NCBI GenBank assembly: GCA_002699145.1
Contig: PABK01000004.1
Coordinates: 62,001-126,000 of the forward strand
Origin: Halioglobus sp.
GTDB lineage: Bacteria > Pseudomonadota > Gammaproteobacteria > Pseudomonadales > Halieaceae
Length of the DNA stretch: 64,000 bases
Direction of reading: 5' to 3'
Numbering within the stretch: position 1 is the stretch's first letter; every line of letters starts with the position of its first letter. The notes under the pieces are model-generated. The model was not told where the DNA came from, searched no databases, and worked only from the letters and a program-made list of their open reading frames with translations. The position numbers and the translations under genes were made by a program. Positions 48,366-56,930 of the stretch are shown one piece after another.

Positions 48366-48531
48366 CGATACCTCGGCTTTTTATTGTTGGCTGTAGTCTA
48401 GCGTATGGCAGGCGAAGATTTGCCCGCGGTGGTCTATCTTTTTGGCCCCGCGCGGCAGGCATGGCGCCTGCTTGCATGCAGGCCCCGGGGTGCGCTTGAG
48501 GCCATGTCCAGCCTGCGCTGACATAAACAGT

Positions 48532-48543
48532 CAATCCGGATTG
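48532..48543. promoter_or_regulatory. Perfect 12-base palindrome at the E1-alpha promoter
   Basis: CAATCCGGATTG is a perfect palindrome whose last three bases overlap the -35 hexamer of the putative promoter for the dehydrogenase genes. Its place suits a repressor or activator site. No regulator gene is adjacent. Confidence 0.4.
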
Positions 48544-48569
48544 TTTTTTTTCAGGCTATGCTCTATAGT
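48541..48569 (+). promoter_or_regulatory. Putative sigma-70 promoter of the E1-E2 operon
   Basis: TTGTTT (48541-48546) and TATAGT (48564-48569) with 17 bases between; start expected near 48577, giving a leader of about 70 bases before the GTG-region ATG-less start at 48648, which has GGGGAG upstream. The gap between the two divergent genes holds no ORF. Confidence 0.45.
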
Positions 48570-48647
48570 CAGGCCAGTGTTGGGCAAACGCCGCTGTCCC
48601 GATGTGTAAATTAATCAGTAACTTACAGCGCAAATAGGGGAGTCAAC

Positions 48648-49625
48648 GTGAACTTATCCCGGGATCAACTGCTGCGGGCCTACCGCCAGATGAAGACCAT
48701 CCGCGAATTCGAGGAGCGCGCACACGCCGAGATCATGAACGGCCAGATCGCGGGCTTCACGCACCTCTACACCGGGCAGGAAGCCAACGCGGTGGGCGTG
48801 TGCGAACACCTGGACCACCAGGACACGATCATCTCCACCCACCGCGGGCACGGCCACTGTATCGCCAAGGGCGCCGATGTCATCGGCATGATGAAGGAGT
48901 TGTGGGGGTCGGCCGAAGGCCTGTGCAAGGGCAAGGGCGGATCCATGCACGTGGCGGATATCGAGAAGGGCATACTCGGTGCCAACGGCATCGTCGCCGG
49001 CGGGCCGCCGATCTCGGTCGGCTCGGCGCTGGCGGCGAAAATCCGCAAGAACGGCCGTGTCGCCGTGTCTTTCTCCGGTGACGGTTCGGTCAACCAGGGC
49101 ACCTGCTTCGAGGCCATGAACCTCGCCGTGGTGCTCAAGGTGCCGGCGGTGTTCGTCATCGAGAACAACTACTACTCCGAACACACCAATATCAGCTACG
49201 CGGTAGGCTGCGACGACCTGAAGGCGCGCACCGAGGGTTTCGGTTTTCCGGTATTTGTCGCCGACGGCGCCGATTTCTTCTCCGTGTACGACGCGGCGGG
49301 CAAGGCCATCGAGCACGCGCGCTCAGGCAACGGTCCGGCAGGCGTATTCGCCGAGACCGGGCGTTTCCATGGGCATTTCGTCGGCGACCCGCAGTACTAC
49401 CGCGCCGACGGGGAACTGGACGACCTGCGCGAGAATTCCTGCTGCCTGAAAAACTTCCGCGCACGCGTGGACGGTGGTGGCGTGGTGAGTGCGGAGGAAC
49501 TGGACGCCATCGACGCGGAAGTCATGGCGTTGATCGACGAGGCGGTGAGCGCAGCGCGCGCCGCCGCGCGCCCCACCGCGGAGCAGGTAACCGAAGACGT
49601 GTACATTCAGTACGGCAGCGCATAG
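48648..49625 (+). CDS. 2-oxoacid/acetoin dehydrogenase E1 alpha subunit
   Basis: A 325-residue thiamine-diphosphate-dependent E1 alpha subunit. The TPP motif begins at FSGDGSVNQGTCFEAMNLA and closes with FVIENN; THRGHGHCIAKG and GKGGSMH are typical of pyruvate and acetoin E1 alpha (AcoA/PdhA type). It begins with GTG after GGGGAG. It forms an operon with E1 beta (11 bases later) and E2. Acetoin, pyruvate and branched-chain substrates cannot be told apart safely; the closest feel is AcoA. Confidence 0.9.
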   Translation: MNLSRDQLLRAYRQMKTIREFEERAHAEIMNGQIAGFTHLYTGQEANAVGVCEHLDHQDTIISTHRGHGHCIAKGADVIGMMKELWGSAEGLCKGKGGSMHVADIEKGILGANGIVAGGPPISVGSALAAKIRKNGRVAVSFSGDGSVNQGTCFEAMNLAVVLKVPAVFVIENNYYSEHTNISYAVGCDDLKARTEGFGFPVFVADGADFFSVYDAAGKAIEHARSGNGPAGVFAETGRFHGHFVGDPQYYRADGELDDLRENSCCLKNFRARVDGGGVVSAEELDAIDAEVMALIDEAVSAARAAARPTAEQVTEDVYIQYGSA

Positions 49626-49636
49626 GAGTTTTTGAT

Positions 49637-50644
49637 ATGCCGGAAAAAACCATGCGCGACGCCATCAACGAGGCGTTGCACCAGGCCATGGCCGAGGACG
49701 ACTCGGTCTTTGTGATTGGCGAGGACGTCGCCGGCTGTAATGGCAGTCCCAGCGGCAAGGTGGGCGAGGTCGGCGGCGTGTTCGGCGTCACCTCGGGCCT
49801 GTACAAGGCCTTTGGCCCGGATCGCTGCATCGACACGCCGATCTCCGAGTCGGCCATAGTCGGCGCCGCCGCGGGCGCGGCGCTGGTGGGCATGCGCCCT
49901 GTGGCGGAAATCATGTTCGCCGATTTCATCGGCGTGTGCATGGACCAGATCGTCAACCAGATGGGCAAGTTCCGCTACATGTTCGGTGGCAAGAGCAGGT
50001 GCCCGGCGGTGATTCGTTTCGCCTCCGGCGGCGGTTTCTCCGCCGCAGGCCAGCACAGCCAGTCCATGTACCAGGTCATGACGTCCTTCCCCGGCCTGAA
50101 AGTTGTCATCCCTTCCAACGCCTACGACGCCAAGGGTCTGCTGCTGCAGGCGATTCGCGACGACGACCCGGTATTGTTTTTCGAGCCCAAGGCGCTGTAC
50201 CAGGAGGCCTGCGAGGTTCCCGACGAGATGTACACGCTGCCCTTCGGCGAGGCCGCTTTCGTGCGCGAGGGCGACGACGTTACCGTGGTTGCCTTCGGGC
50301 AAATGGTGAATCGCGCGGCCGCGGCGATCGACGCGCTGGAAGCCGACGGCATCAGCTGCGACCTGATCGACCCGCGTACCAGTTCGCCGCTGGACGAGGA
50401 CGCCATCCTGGAAAGTGTCGAGGCCACCGGTCGCCTGGTCGTCGTGGACGAGTCCCCGCCGCGCTGCGGCCTCACCGCGGACATCGCCGCGCTGGCGGCT
50501 GATCGCGCGTTTCACGCGCTGAAGGCGCCGGTCAAGCAGGTGAGCGCACCGCACAGCCCGACGCCGTTTTCACCCGAGCTCGAAGCGGCCTATATTCCCG
50601 ACGTCGAGAAAATCAAGACAACCATCAAGGAAGTACTGGCATAG
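49637..50644 (+). CDS. 2-oxoacid/acetoin dehydrogenase E1 beta subunit
   Basis: A 335-residue E1 beta subunit (transketolase pyrimidine and C-terminal domains). Motifs: VFVIGEDVAG near the start, DTPISESAIVGAAAGAALVG (with the TPP-activating Glu), and ELIDPRTSSP-like DLIDPRTSSPLDEDAI in the C-terminal part. It is encoded directly after E1 alpha, behind an AGGAG site, and before E2 (12-base gap). AcoB/PdhB-like; substrate is open. Confidence 0.9.
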   Translation: MPEKTMRDAINEALHQAMAEDDSVFVIGEDVAGCNGSPSGKVGEVGGVFGVTSGLYKAFGPDRCIDTPISESAIVGAAAGAALVGMRPVAEIMFADFIGVCMDQIVNQMGKFRYMFGGKSRCPAVIRFASGGGFSAAGQHSQSMYQVMTSFPGLKVVIPSNAYDAKGLLLQAIRDDDPVLFFEPKALYQEACEVPDEMYTLPFGEAAFVREGDDVTVVAFGQMVNRAAAAIDALEADGISCDLIDPRTSSPLDEDAILESVEATGRLVVVDESPPRCGLTADIAALAADRAFHALKAPVKQVSAPHSPTPFSPELEAAYIPDVEKIKTTIKEVLA

Positions 50645-50656
50645 GCCGCAGATACC

Positions 50657-51853
50657 ATGAGTGAGATATATCCCATTGCCGTGCCCAAGTGGGGCATCGA
50701 GATGGTCGAGGGGACCATCAATACCTGGAACAAGCGTGAAGGCGACGCCATCGCCCGCGGCGACGAGGTGTTCGAGATGGAATCGGACAAGATCGTCAAC
50801 GTGTGGGAAGCGCCGGTAGAGGGCGTGCTGCGCCGCGTAATCGCGGAGGAGGGCGACGCTCACCCGGTCGGCGCGCTGCTGGGCGTGATCGCCGCTGCGG
50901 ACGTCAGCGACGCCGATATCGACGCCTTCGTCGCGAGCTATGCCAACACGTCCGGGAGCGCGGAAACCGCGGCGGAGTCCGCGCCGGCGGCTGCCCCGGC
51001 GACAACCGCCCCCGCCAGCAGCAAACCCGGTGGCGACGCCAACACCCGCTCCAGCCCCTCCGTGCGGCGCCTGGCGCAGGAGCTGGGCGTGGATTTGAAT
51101 ACGGTGAACGGCACCGGTCGTCGCGGTCGCATTACCGAGGATGACGTGCGCGCCGCCGCCAGCGACGCGGGCGAGGCGGGCGCGGGTGACAACGTGCAGG
51201 TGACGCCGCTCTCGGCGACGCGCAAGACCATTGCCCGGCGCCTGACCGAAGCCAAGCAGCAGATTCCGCATTTCTACCTCAGCGTCGACTACGAACTGGA
51301 CGGCCTGCTGGCGCGCCGTGCGCAACTCAACGCCGCCGGCGATGTGAGGGTCTCGGTCAACGACCTGATCGTCTGGTGTGTCGGCCGGGCGCTGATGGCG
51401 GAACCGCGCGTCAACGTCAACCTGGTGGGCGATGACATTCACCAGTTCGCCGACGCCAACATCGCGGTGGCGGTGGCGACGGAGGACGGGCTATACCCGG
51501 CCACCGTGCGCAAGGTGCAGGACCTGTCCGTGCAGGAACTGGCGACGAACCTGGCGGACCTGGCAGCGCGCGCCGCCGACGGCAAGCTGACCAAGGACGA
51601 TATCAGCGGCGGCTCCTTCACGGTGTCGAACCTTGGCATGTTCGGTGTGCACAGCTTTACCGCCATCATCAACCCGCCCATGGGTGCGATACTCGCGCTG
51701 GGCAAGGGCGAGCAGCGCGTGGTGGTGAAGGACGGCGCACCGGCGGTCGCCACCGTCATCAACGCGACCCTGTCCTGCGATCACCGCGTTATCGACGGGG
51801 CGGTGGGCGCCAGCTTCCTGCAGGCCCTGGGCAGGGAGATCGACGCGCTCTAG
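50657..51853 (+). CDS. Dihydrolipoamide acyltransferase E2
   Basis: A 398-residue E2 subunit. Order: lipoyl domain (Lys45 in MESDKIVNVW), an Ala/Pro linker, the peripheral subunit-binding domain (SPSVRRLAQELGVDLNTV, about residues 133-168), and the catalytic domain with the C-terminal SCDHRVIDGAVG (His and Asp of the active site). It completes E1-E2; no dihydrolipoyl dehydrogenase (E3) follows, so E3 must come from elsewhere in the genome. Confidence 0.92.
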   Translation: MSEIYPIAVPKWGIEMVEGTINTWNKREGDAIARGDEVFEMESDKIVNVWEAPVEGVLRRVIAEEGDAHPVGALLGVIAAADVSDADIDAFVASYANTSGSAETAAESAPAAAPATTAPASSKPGGDANTRSSPSVRRLAQELGVDLNTVNGTGRRGRITEDDVRAAASDAGEAGAGDNVQVTPLSATRKTIARRLTEAKQQIPHFYLSVDYELDGLLARRAQLNAAGDVRVSVNDLIVWCVGRALMAEPRVNVNLVGDDIHQFADANIAVAVATEDGLYPATVRKVQDLSVQELATNLADLAARAADGKLTKDDISGGSFTVSNLGMFGVHSFTAIINPPMGAILALGKGEQRVVVKDGAPAVATVINATLSCDHRVIDGAVGASFLQALGREIDAL

Positions 51854-51893
51854 CGGGATTCAGTTTGGCGCTGCCGCCGCCTATACTGGCGGC

Positions 51894-52439
51894 ATGCCCG
51901 AACTCGCCGTCCTGCTGATCGTGCTCGCCATCGCCACCGGCTGGATGTACAACCGGCTGGTGCGCGACCGCAACACCGTACAGGCCGCCTGGAGCGATAT
52001 CGACGTGCAGCTCAAGCGGCGGCACGAACTGGTGCCCAGGCTGGTGGAGTGCGTGCGCGCCTACGCCGACTTCGAGCGCGCCACGCTGATCGCGGTCACC
52101 GAGCTGCGCCAGCGCAGCATGGAGACGCCACAGCTGCCGCGCAAGGCCGCCATAGAGGATACGATGGAAGCGGCCCTGCACCAGCTGTTCTTGCGCGCCG
52201 AGGACTATCCTGACCTCAAGGCCGACGGTAACTTCAGCCAGTTGCAGGCCAGCCTCAGCGACACCGAGAACAGGATCCAGTATGCGCGGCGCTACTACAA
52301 CGGCGCCGTGCGCATTCTCAACACCCGCGTCCAGAGCTTTCCCTACCTGCTCATCGCCGACCCCCTGGGTTTCCAGCGCGCCGAATTCTTCGCCATCGAG
52401 GACGATGAGCGTCGCGCGCCGCAAGTGCAGCTCGACTGA
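51894..52439 (+). CDS. LemA family protein
   Basis: A 181-residue LemA protein. One N-terminal membrane helix (LAVLLIVLAIATGWMYNRLV), then the long helical LemA domain with the conserved WSDIDVQLKRRHELVPRLVE, NFSQLQASLSDTENRIQYAR and RRYYNGAVRILNT. It is followed one base later by a DUF2207 protein, the usual LemA/DUF2207 pairing seen in many bacteria. Biochemical role unknown. Confidence 0.9.
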   Translation: MPELAVLLIVLAIATGWMYNRLVRDRNTVQAAWSDIDVQLKRRHELVPRLVECVRAYADFERATLIAVTELRQRSMETPQLPRKAAIEDTMEAALHQLFLRAEDYPDLKADGNFSQLQASLSDTENRIQYARRYYNGAVRILNTRVQSFPYLLIADPLGFQRAEFFAIEDDERRAPQVQLD

Positions 52440-52440
52440 C

Positions 52441-54126
52441 ATGGGCAGGTGGCTCGGGGCAATCCTGTTCACCCTGCTGTGTGCAGCGGGGGCCGCGGCG
52501 AAGGAACGAATTCTCTCCTTTCACAGTGCAATCGACATTGCGGCCAACGGCGCGGTCACGGTGACCGAGACCCTGCGGGTGCGCGCCGAGGGCCACCAGA
52601 TCAAGCGCGGCATCTACCGTGACTTTCCCACCACCTACAGCGACCGCTACGGCAATCGTCACCAGGTCTCTTTTGCAATCCTCGAGGTGCGCCGGGATGG
52701 CACCGCTGAGCCCTGGCACCGTCGCAAACGCGGTAGCGGCGTGCGTATCTACATCGGCGATGCGAACGTCGGCCTGAACCCCGGCGAGCATACTTACTCG
52801 CTGCGCTATCGCAGCGACCGACAGATCGGCTTTTTCGCGAGTCACGATGAGCTGTACTGGAACGTCACCGGCAACGGCTGGGCATTTCCCATCGACAGCG
52901 CCAGCGCAACGGTACGCCTGCCCGAACCGGTCGCCGCCGCGGACATCACGCTGGATGCATTTACCGGTTCCACCGGTGCCAGGGAACGCGCCTGGCGTGG
53001 GCGCAGTATCGATGGCGGTATTGAGATCCACACGACCCGACCCCTGGCGCCGCGCGAGGGCCTGACCCTGGTCATGGGCTGGCCGCGCGGGGTTGTCGAC
53101 GCGCCTGGGCCGGGCCAGCGCCTGGCCTGGCTGCTGGCCGATAATTTCGGCCTGCTCGTGGCGCTGCTGGCCCTCGCGGGCAGCGCGATTTATCTGTTTG
53201 CCATGTGGTCGCGGCACGGCCGCGACCCGGCGCGGGGCGTGATCTTTCCCCACTACGAACCGCCCGCGGAGTATTCACCGGCATCCGCGCGCTATATACG
53301 ACGCATGGGATACGACAACCGGGTATTCGCCGCCGCAGTGCTCAACCTGGCGGTGAAGGGGCACCTGGATATCAGCTGTCGTGAGCAGGAGTACACGTTG
53401 ACGCGCAAGTCGTCGCAGGCGCCCCTGGCCCCCGGCGAGCAAGCGCTGTTGCGGCGCCTGTTTGCCGACGGCGACAGCCTGCGGCTGGACAACGCCAATC
53501 ACGTGGCGGTCGGCGCCGCGCGCTCCGCCCACAAGCTGGCGCTGGAGCGGGACTACCGTGGGCGCTACTTCAAGACCAACGGGATACTGCTATTGCCGTC
53601 CTTCGTGCCGTCCGTGCTGTTATTCGGGCTGCTCATCGCTATCGCCAGGATGGTGCCCGGCGCGCTGGCGGTGTTTGCCCTGATCCTGCTCCTGCACCTG
53701 CTGTTCCTGAGGCTGATGCGCGCGCCGTCGCCGCACGGGCGTCGCCTGATGGACAAGCTGGAGGGATTCAGGCAATACCTCGATGTCGCCGAGCGCGATG
53801 ACCTGGCGCTGCGCAACCCGCCGCAGAAAACTCCCGAGCTGTTCGAGCGCTACCTGCCCTACGCCCTGGCCCTGGGCGTGGAGCAGGCCTGGGCGGAGCA
53901 GTTCAGCGAGGTGTTCGCGCGCATGGGGGAGCAAGCCGGATACCAGCCGCAGTGGTACCACGGCAATTTCCAGCGCGCCAACATGGCTGGCTTCGCCCGC
54001 GATGTCGGGTCCAGCCTGTCCTCGGCCATCAGCTCCGCGGCGTCACCACCGGGTTCCAGTTCCGGCGCCGGCGGTGGGGGTTTTTCCGGTGGCGGTGGCG
54101 GCGGTGGTGGGGGAGGCGGCTGGTAG
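52441..54126 (+). CDS. DUF2207 membrane protein with Gly-rich tail
   Basis: A 561-residue DUF2207 protein. Signal peptide (AILFTLLCAAGAAA), an extracytoplasmic beta-rich domain (RVRAEGHQIKRGIYRDFPTT, the family signature), membrane helices near residues 225-252 and two more near 385-425, a cytoplasmic segment, and a C-terminal tail of Gly and Ser ending GGGGGGW. The ATG directly follows the lemA stop. The Gly-rich tail is a recurring trait of this family. Function unknown; probably a LemA partner. Confidence 0.88.
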   Translation: MGRWLGAILFTLLCAAGAAAKERILSFHSAIDIAANGAVTVTETLRVRAEGHQIKRGIYRDFPTTYSDRYGNRHQVSFAILEVRRDGTAEPWHRRKRGSGVRIYIGDANVGLNPGEHTYSLRYRSDRQIGFFASHDELYWNVTGNGWAFPIDSASATVRLPEPVAAADITLDAFTGSTGARERAWRGRSIDGGIEIHTTRPLAPREGLTLVMGWPRGVVDAPGPGQRLAWLLADNFGLLVALLALAGSAIYLFAMWSRHGRDPARGVIFPHYEPPAEYSPASARYIRRMGYDNRVFAAAVLNLAVKGHLDISCREQEYTLTRKSSQAPLAPGEQALLRRLFADGDSLRLDNANHVAVGAARSAHKLALERDYRGRYFKTNGILLLPSFVPSVLLFGLLIAIARMVPGALAVFALILLLHLLFLRLMRAPSPHGRRLMDKLEGFRQYLDVAERDDLALRNPPQKTPELFERYLPYALALGVEQAWAEQFSEVFARMGEQAGYQPQWYHGNFQRANMAGFARDVGSSLSSAISSAASPPGSSSGAGGGGFSGGGGGGGGGGGW

Positions 54127-54189
54127 CCTCACAGGGGACGAAAACCCGCTATAGTTGGAACGGGCGCACACGGCATACGGGAGGTGTCC

Positions 54190-54576
54190 ATGGATTCGCG
54201 TTTGTATTTCGTGCTGGGCGATTTGTTCAGCAACCTGCTGGTCGCCATCCTCGCCGGCTGGCTGTGTTCACTGTTGATTCCCGCCGGCTGGAACATGTTC
54301 CTGGCCATGCTCGTCGCGATGGTCATCGGTATGGCGGTGGGGCTGGTGCTATTTTTTCCGCTCGGCGTCGCCTTCGGCGCGATGGAGGTGATGCTGCCGA
54401 CCATGTTCACCGGTATGTTCAGCGGCATGGTGGTCGGCATGTGGGCGGCGATGATGCCGCTGGGCGGCCTGCAGGCCGTCGCGGCCGGGGCTGTTTGCGG
54501 CCTGGTTGGCGTCAACGTGATCTGGATTCTCAACAACAGCCTGCGCGGTGTGCAGGAACCGCGGGAGGGCGCCTGA
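54190..54576 (+). CDS. Polytopic membrane protein, unknown
   Basis: A 128-residue protein with about four hydrophobic helices rich in Met and Gly (GWNMFLAMLVAMVIGMAVGL and GMFSGMVVGMWAAMMP). No family recognised. I chose the ATG at 54190 with GGGAGG five bases upstream; a GTG six bases earlier overlaps that site. It is followed three bases later by a methyltransferase gene. Confidence 0.65.
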   Translation: MDSRLYFVLGDLFSNLLVAILAGWLCSLLIPAGWNMFLAMLVAMVIGMAVGLVLFFPLGVAFGAMEVMLPTMFTGMFSGMVVGMWAAMMPLGGLQAVAAGAVCGLVGVNVIWILNNSLRGVQEPREGA

Positions 54577-54579
54577 AGC

Positions 54580-55191
54580 ATGGATACCCAGACACAGGCC
54601 AAGTGGGACAAGGCCGCGCCGACCTTCGACCTGATGGCCGGCAAGGGCGCCGAGGCCCGCTGGCGGCCATTCAAGGAGCAGCTGTTTGCCAATATGCAGG
54701 GGCGCATCCTGTTCCTGGCCCTGGGCACCGGGCTGGATATCGAGACCTTTCCTCCCGGCAGGGACATTACCGCCATCGATATCAGTCCGCGGATGCTGGA
54801 GGTCGCCGGGCCGCGCATCGCGGCCTATGATGGCGATATCGACGCCCGCGTGATGGATGTGCACGAGCTTGATTTTGCAGATGCCAGTTTCGACCAGATA
54901 TTCACTTCCTGCACGTTCTGTTCGGTGCCGGACCCGGTCGCCGGCTTGCGCGCGCTGCGCCGCGTGTTGAAACCCGGCGGCGAGCTGTTCATGTTCGAGC
55001 ACACCGGCTCGCGCTATTACCCGTTCAAATTGATGATGGACCTGATGACACAGCTCACGCGCAGGATCGGGCCGGACATGAACCGGCCGACGCTGCACAA
55101 CGTGCGCGCGGCTGGCTACCGCGTTGTCGAGGTGAACAACCTGTTCCTGGACGTGGTGAAGACGATTCGCGCGGTGAACCCCGAGACCTAG
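54580..55191 (+). CDS. Class I SAM-dependent methyltransferase
   Basis: A 203-residue methyltransferase of the UbiE/Methyltransf_11 type. Motif I is FLALGTGLDIETF, followed by AIDISPRMLEVA (acidic loop end), FDQIFTSCTFCSVPD and RRVLKPGGELFMFEH. The substrate is unknown. It ends with a four-base overlap into the convergent SulP gene. Confidence 0.82.
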   Translation: MDTQTQAKWDKAAPTFDLMAGKGAEARWRPFKEQLFANMQGRILFLALGTGLDIETFPPGRDITAIDISPRMLEVAGPRIAAYDGDIDARVMDVHELDFADASFDQIFTSCTFCSVPDPVAGLRALRRVLKPGGELFMFEHTGSRYYPFKLMMDLMTQLTRRIGPDMNRPTLHNVRAAGYRVVEVNNLFLDVVKTIRAVNPET

Positions 55192-56930
55192 ATGATATAG
55201 GGCTCGATATCATCGGGCTTGAGGGAATTTACCGCGCGGTGGTGGGTGAGGAAAACGCGGCCGCTCAGCTTGCGCAGGAACGCCGTGTCGCGCAGCCTGT
55301 CCATCACCGGACCCTTGACCTCGCTCAGGTGCAGTTGCAGCCCCAGTTCACGTAGCCGCTCGTTGACCGCTTCCAGTGCCTCCAGTGCGCTCATGTCGAT
55401 CTCGTTGATGCCCGTGCACTGCAGGACGACGTGTTCGAGCGCGTCGTTGTCGGCGACCTGGCGGTAGATCTCGTCCTGCAAATAACCGGCATTGGCGAAA
55501 TACAGGCTCTCGTCCACCCGCAGTGACAGCAGGTTGGGATACGTAATGACATTGTGGCGCCGCACATTGCGGTAGTGCTCGGTGCCGGGCACCGCACCGA
55601 CCACGGCGATGTGGGGGCGTGAGGTCTTGTAAAGATGCAGTGCCAGGGAGGAGGCGATGCCGGCCACGACCCCAAGTTCCACGCCCAGCAGCAGGGTCAC
55701 CCCAATGGTGGTGGCCACGGCGATGAAGTCCGCCCGGGAGTAGCGCCAGGCGCGCAGCGGCATGTGCAGGTCTATCAGCGTGCTGACGGCGACGATAATG
55801 GTCGCCGCCAGCGCCGCCTTGGGCAGGAAATACAGCAGCGGCGTGAACAGCAGGGTGGTCAGGGCGATACCCGCCGCCGCCAGCAGGCTCGCCGCGGGCG
55901 TCCGTGCGCCCGCGTCGAAATTCACCACCGAGCGCGAGAACCCGCCGGTGACGGGAAAACCGCCGGAGATGGCCGAGGCGGCGTTGGCCGCGCCCAGCGC
56001 CACCAGTTCCTGGTCCGGGTCGATGCGTTGGCGGCGCTTGGCGGCGAGCGTGCGTCCGACAGAGACCGATTCCACGTAACCGATGACGGAAATCAGCAGT
56101 GCGGACAGCGCCAGTTCCGACCACAGCCGGGCGTCCCAGGGGGGCATGGCGAGCCCGGGCAGGCCGCGCGGGACGGCGCCGACCAGGTCCACGCCCAGCG
56201 CCTGGAAATCCGCCGCCTGGCTGGCGCAGATGGTCGCCGCAATCACCGCCACCGGCGCCGCCCTGGCGAGAATGCCGGCGGCGGTCTCCCCAGTACCCGC
56301 CCGACGCAGCAGGGGCTGCAAGCCGCCGCGTGCCCAGGCCAGGAAACCGATGGCCAGCGCGCCGGTGAGCAGGGTGACGCCGTTGGTGTCGGGCAGGGCG
56401 CGCCACAGCGAGACGCACAGCGACGGCAGCGTGTCGCCGCCGGCGTCGACGCCGAGAATATGGCGCACCTGGCTGAGCCCGATGATCACACCAGAGGCCG
56501 TGATAAAACCCGAGACCACCGGGTGGGAGAGGAAGTTGGACAGGGCCCCGAAACGCAGCAGCCCCATGCCCAGGAGCATCAGGCCGGACAGCAGGGCCAT
56601 GACCACCGCGGCGCCGGCGTACTCGGCACTGCCGGTTTCGAACAGGCGCCCAACGGCGGTGGCGGTCATCAGTGATACCACCGCCACCGGTCCCACCGAC
56701 AGCGTGCGGCTGCTCCCCAGCAGTGCATAGGCGGCCAGCGGCAGGATGCTCGCGTACAGGCCCATCTCCGCCGGCAGCCCCGCCAGCAGGGCGTAGGCCA
56801 GGGACTGGGGAATGAGCATGATGGTGACGATCAGCGCCGCCAGGGAGTCGCTGGCCAGGGTGGGCCCGTCGTAACCCCGCGCCCACTGCAGGGGCGGGAA
56901 CAGGCGGGCCAGGTCGCGTTGCGTTCGCAT
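55188..56930 (-). CDS. SulP-family anion transporter with STAS domain
   Basis: A 580-residue SulP transporter. About ten to twelve membrane helices with the family patterns VTIMLIPQSLAYALLAGLP (first helix) and NAASAISGGFPVTGGFSRS, then a cytoplasmic STAS domain (about residues 450-560; LQCTGINEIDMSALEALEAV). The ATG at 56930 overlaps the SQR stop (TGATG), so it is the third gene of the sulfide oxidation operon. SulP members move sulfate, bicarbonate or other anions; here sulfite/sulfate export or thiosulfate handling is a reasonable guess. Confidence 0.9.
   Translation of the reverse strand: MRTQRDLARLFPPLQWARGYDGPTLASDSLAALIVTIMLIPQSLAYALLAGLPAEMGLYASILPLAAYALLGSSRTLSVGPVAVVSLMTATAVGRLFETGSAEYAGAAVVMALLSGLMLLGMGLLRFGALSNFLSHPVVSGFITASGVIIGLSQVRHILGVDAGGDTLPSLCVSLWRALPDTNGVTLLTGALAIGFLAWARGGLQPLLRRAGTGETAAGILARAAPVAVIAATICASQAADFQALGVDLVGAVPRGLPGLAMPPWDARLWSELALSALLISVIGYVESVSVGRTLAAKRRQRIDPDQELVALGAANAASAISGGFPVTGGFSRSVVNFDAGARTPAASLLAAAGIALTTLLFTPLLYFLPKAALAATIIVAVSTLIDLHMPLRAWRYSRADFIAVATTIGVTLLLGVELGVVAGIASSLALHLYKTSRPHIAVVGAVPGTEHYRNVRRHNVITYPNLLSLRVDESLYFANAGYLQDEIYRQVADNDALEHVVLQCTGINEIDMSALEALEAVNERLRELGLQLHLSEVKGPVMDRLRDTAFLRKLSGRVFLTHHRAVNSLKPDDIEPYII

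Noticed and set aside
48467-48482. CCTGC-TTGCAT-GCAGG inverted repeat as an operator
   Set aside because: Only five paired bases in GC-rich DNA and not positioned on a promoter; the 12-base palindrome nearby is stronger.
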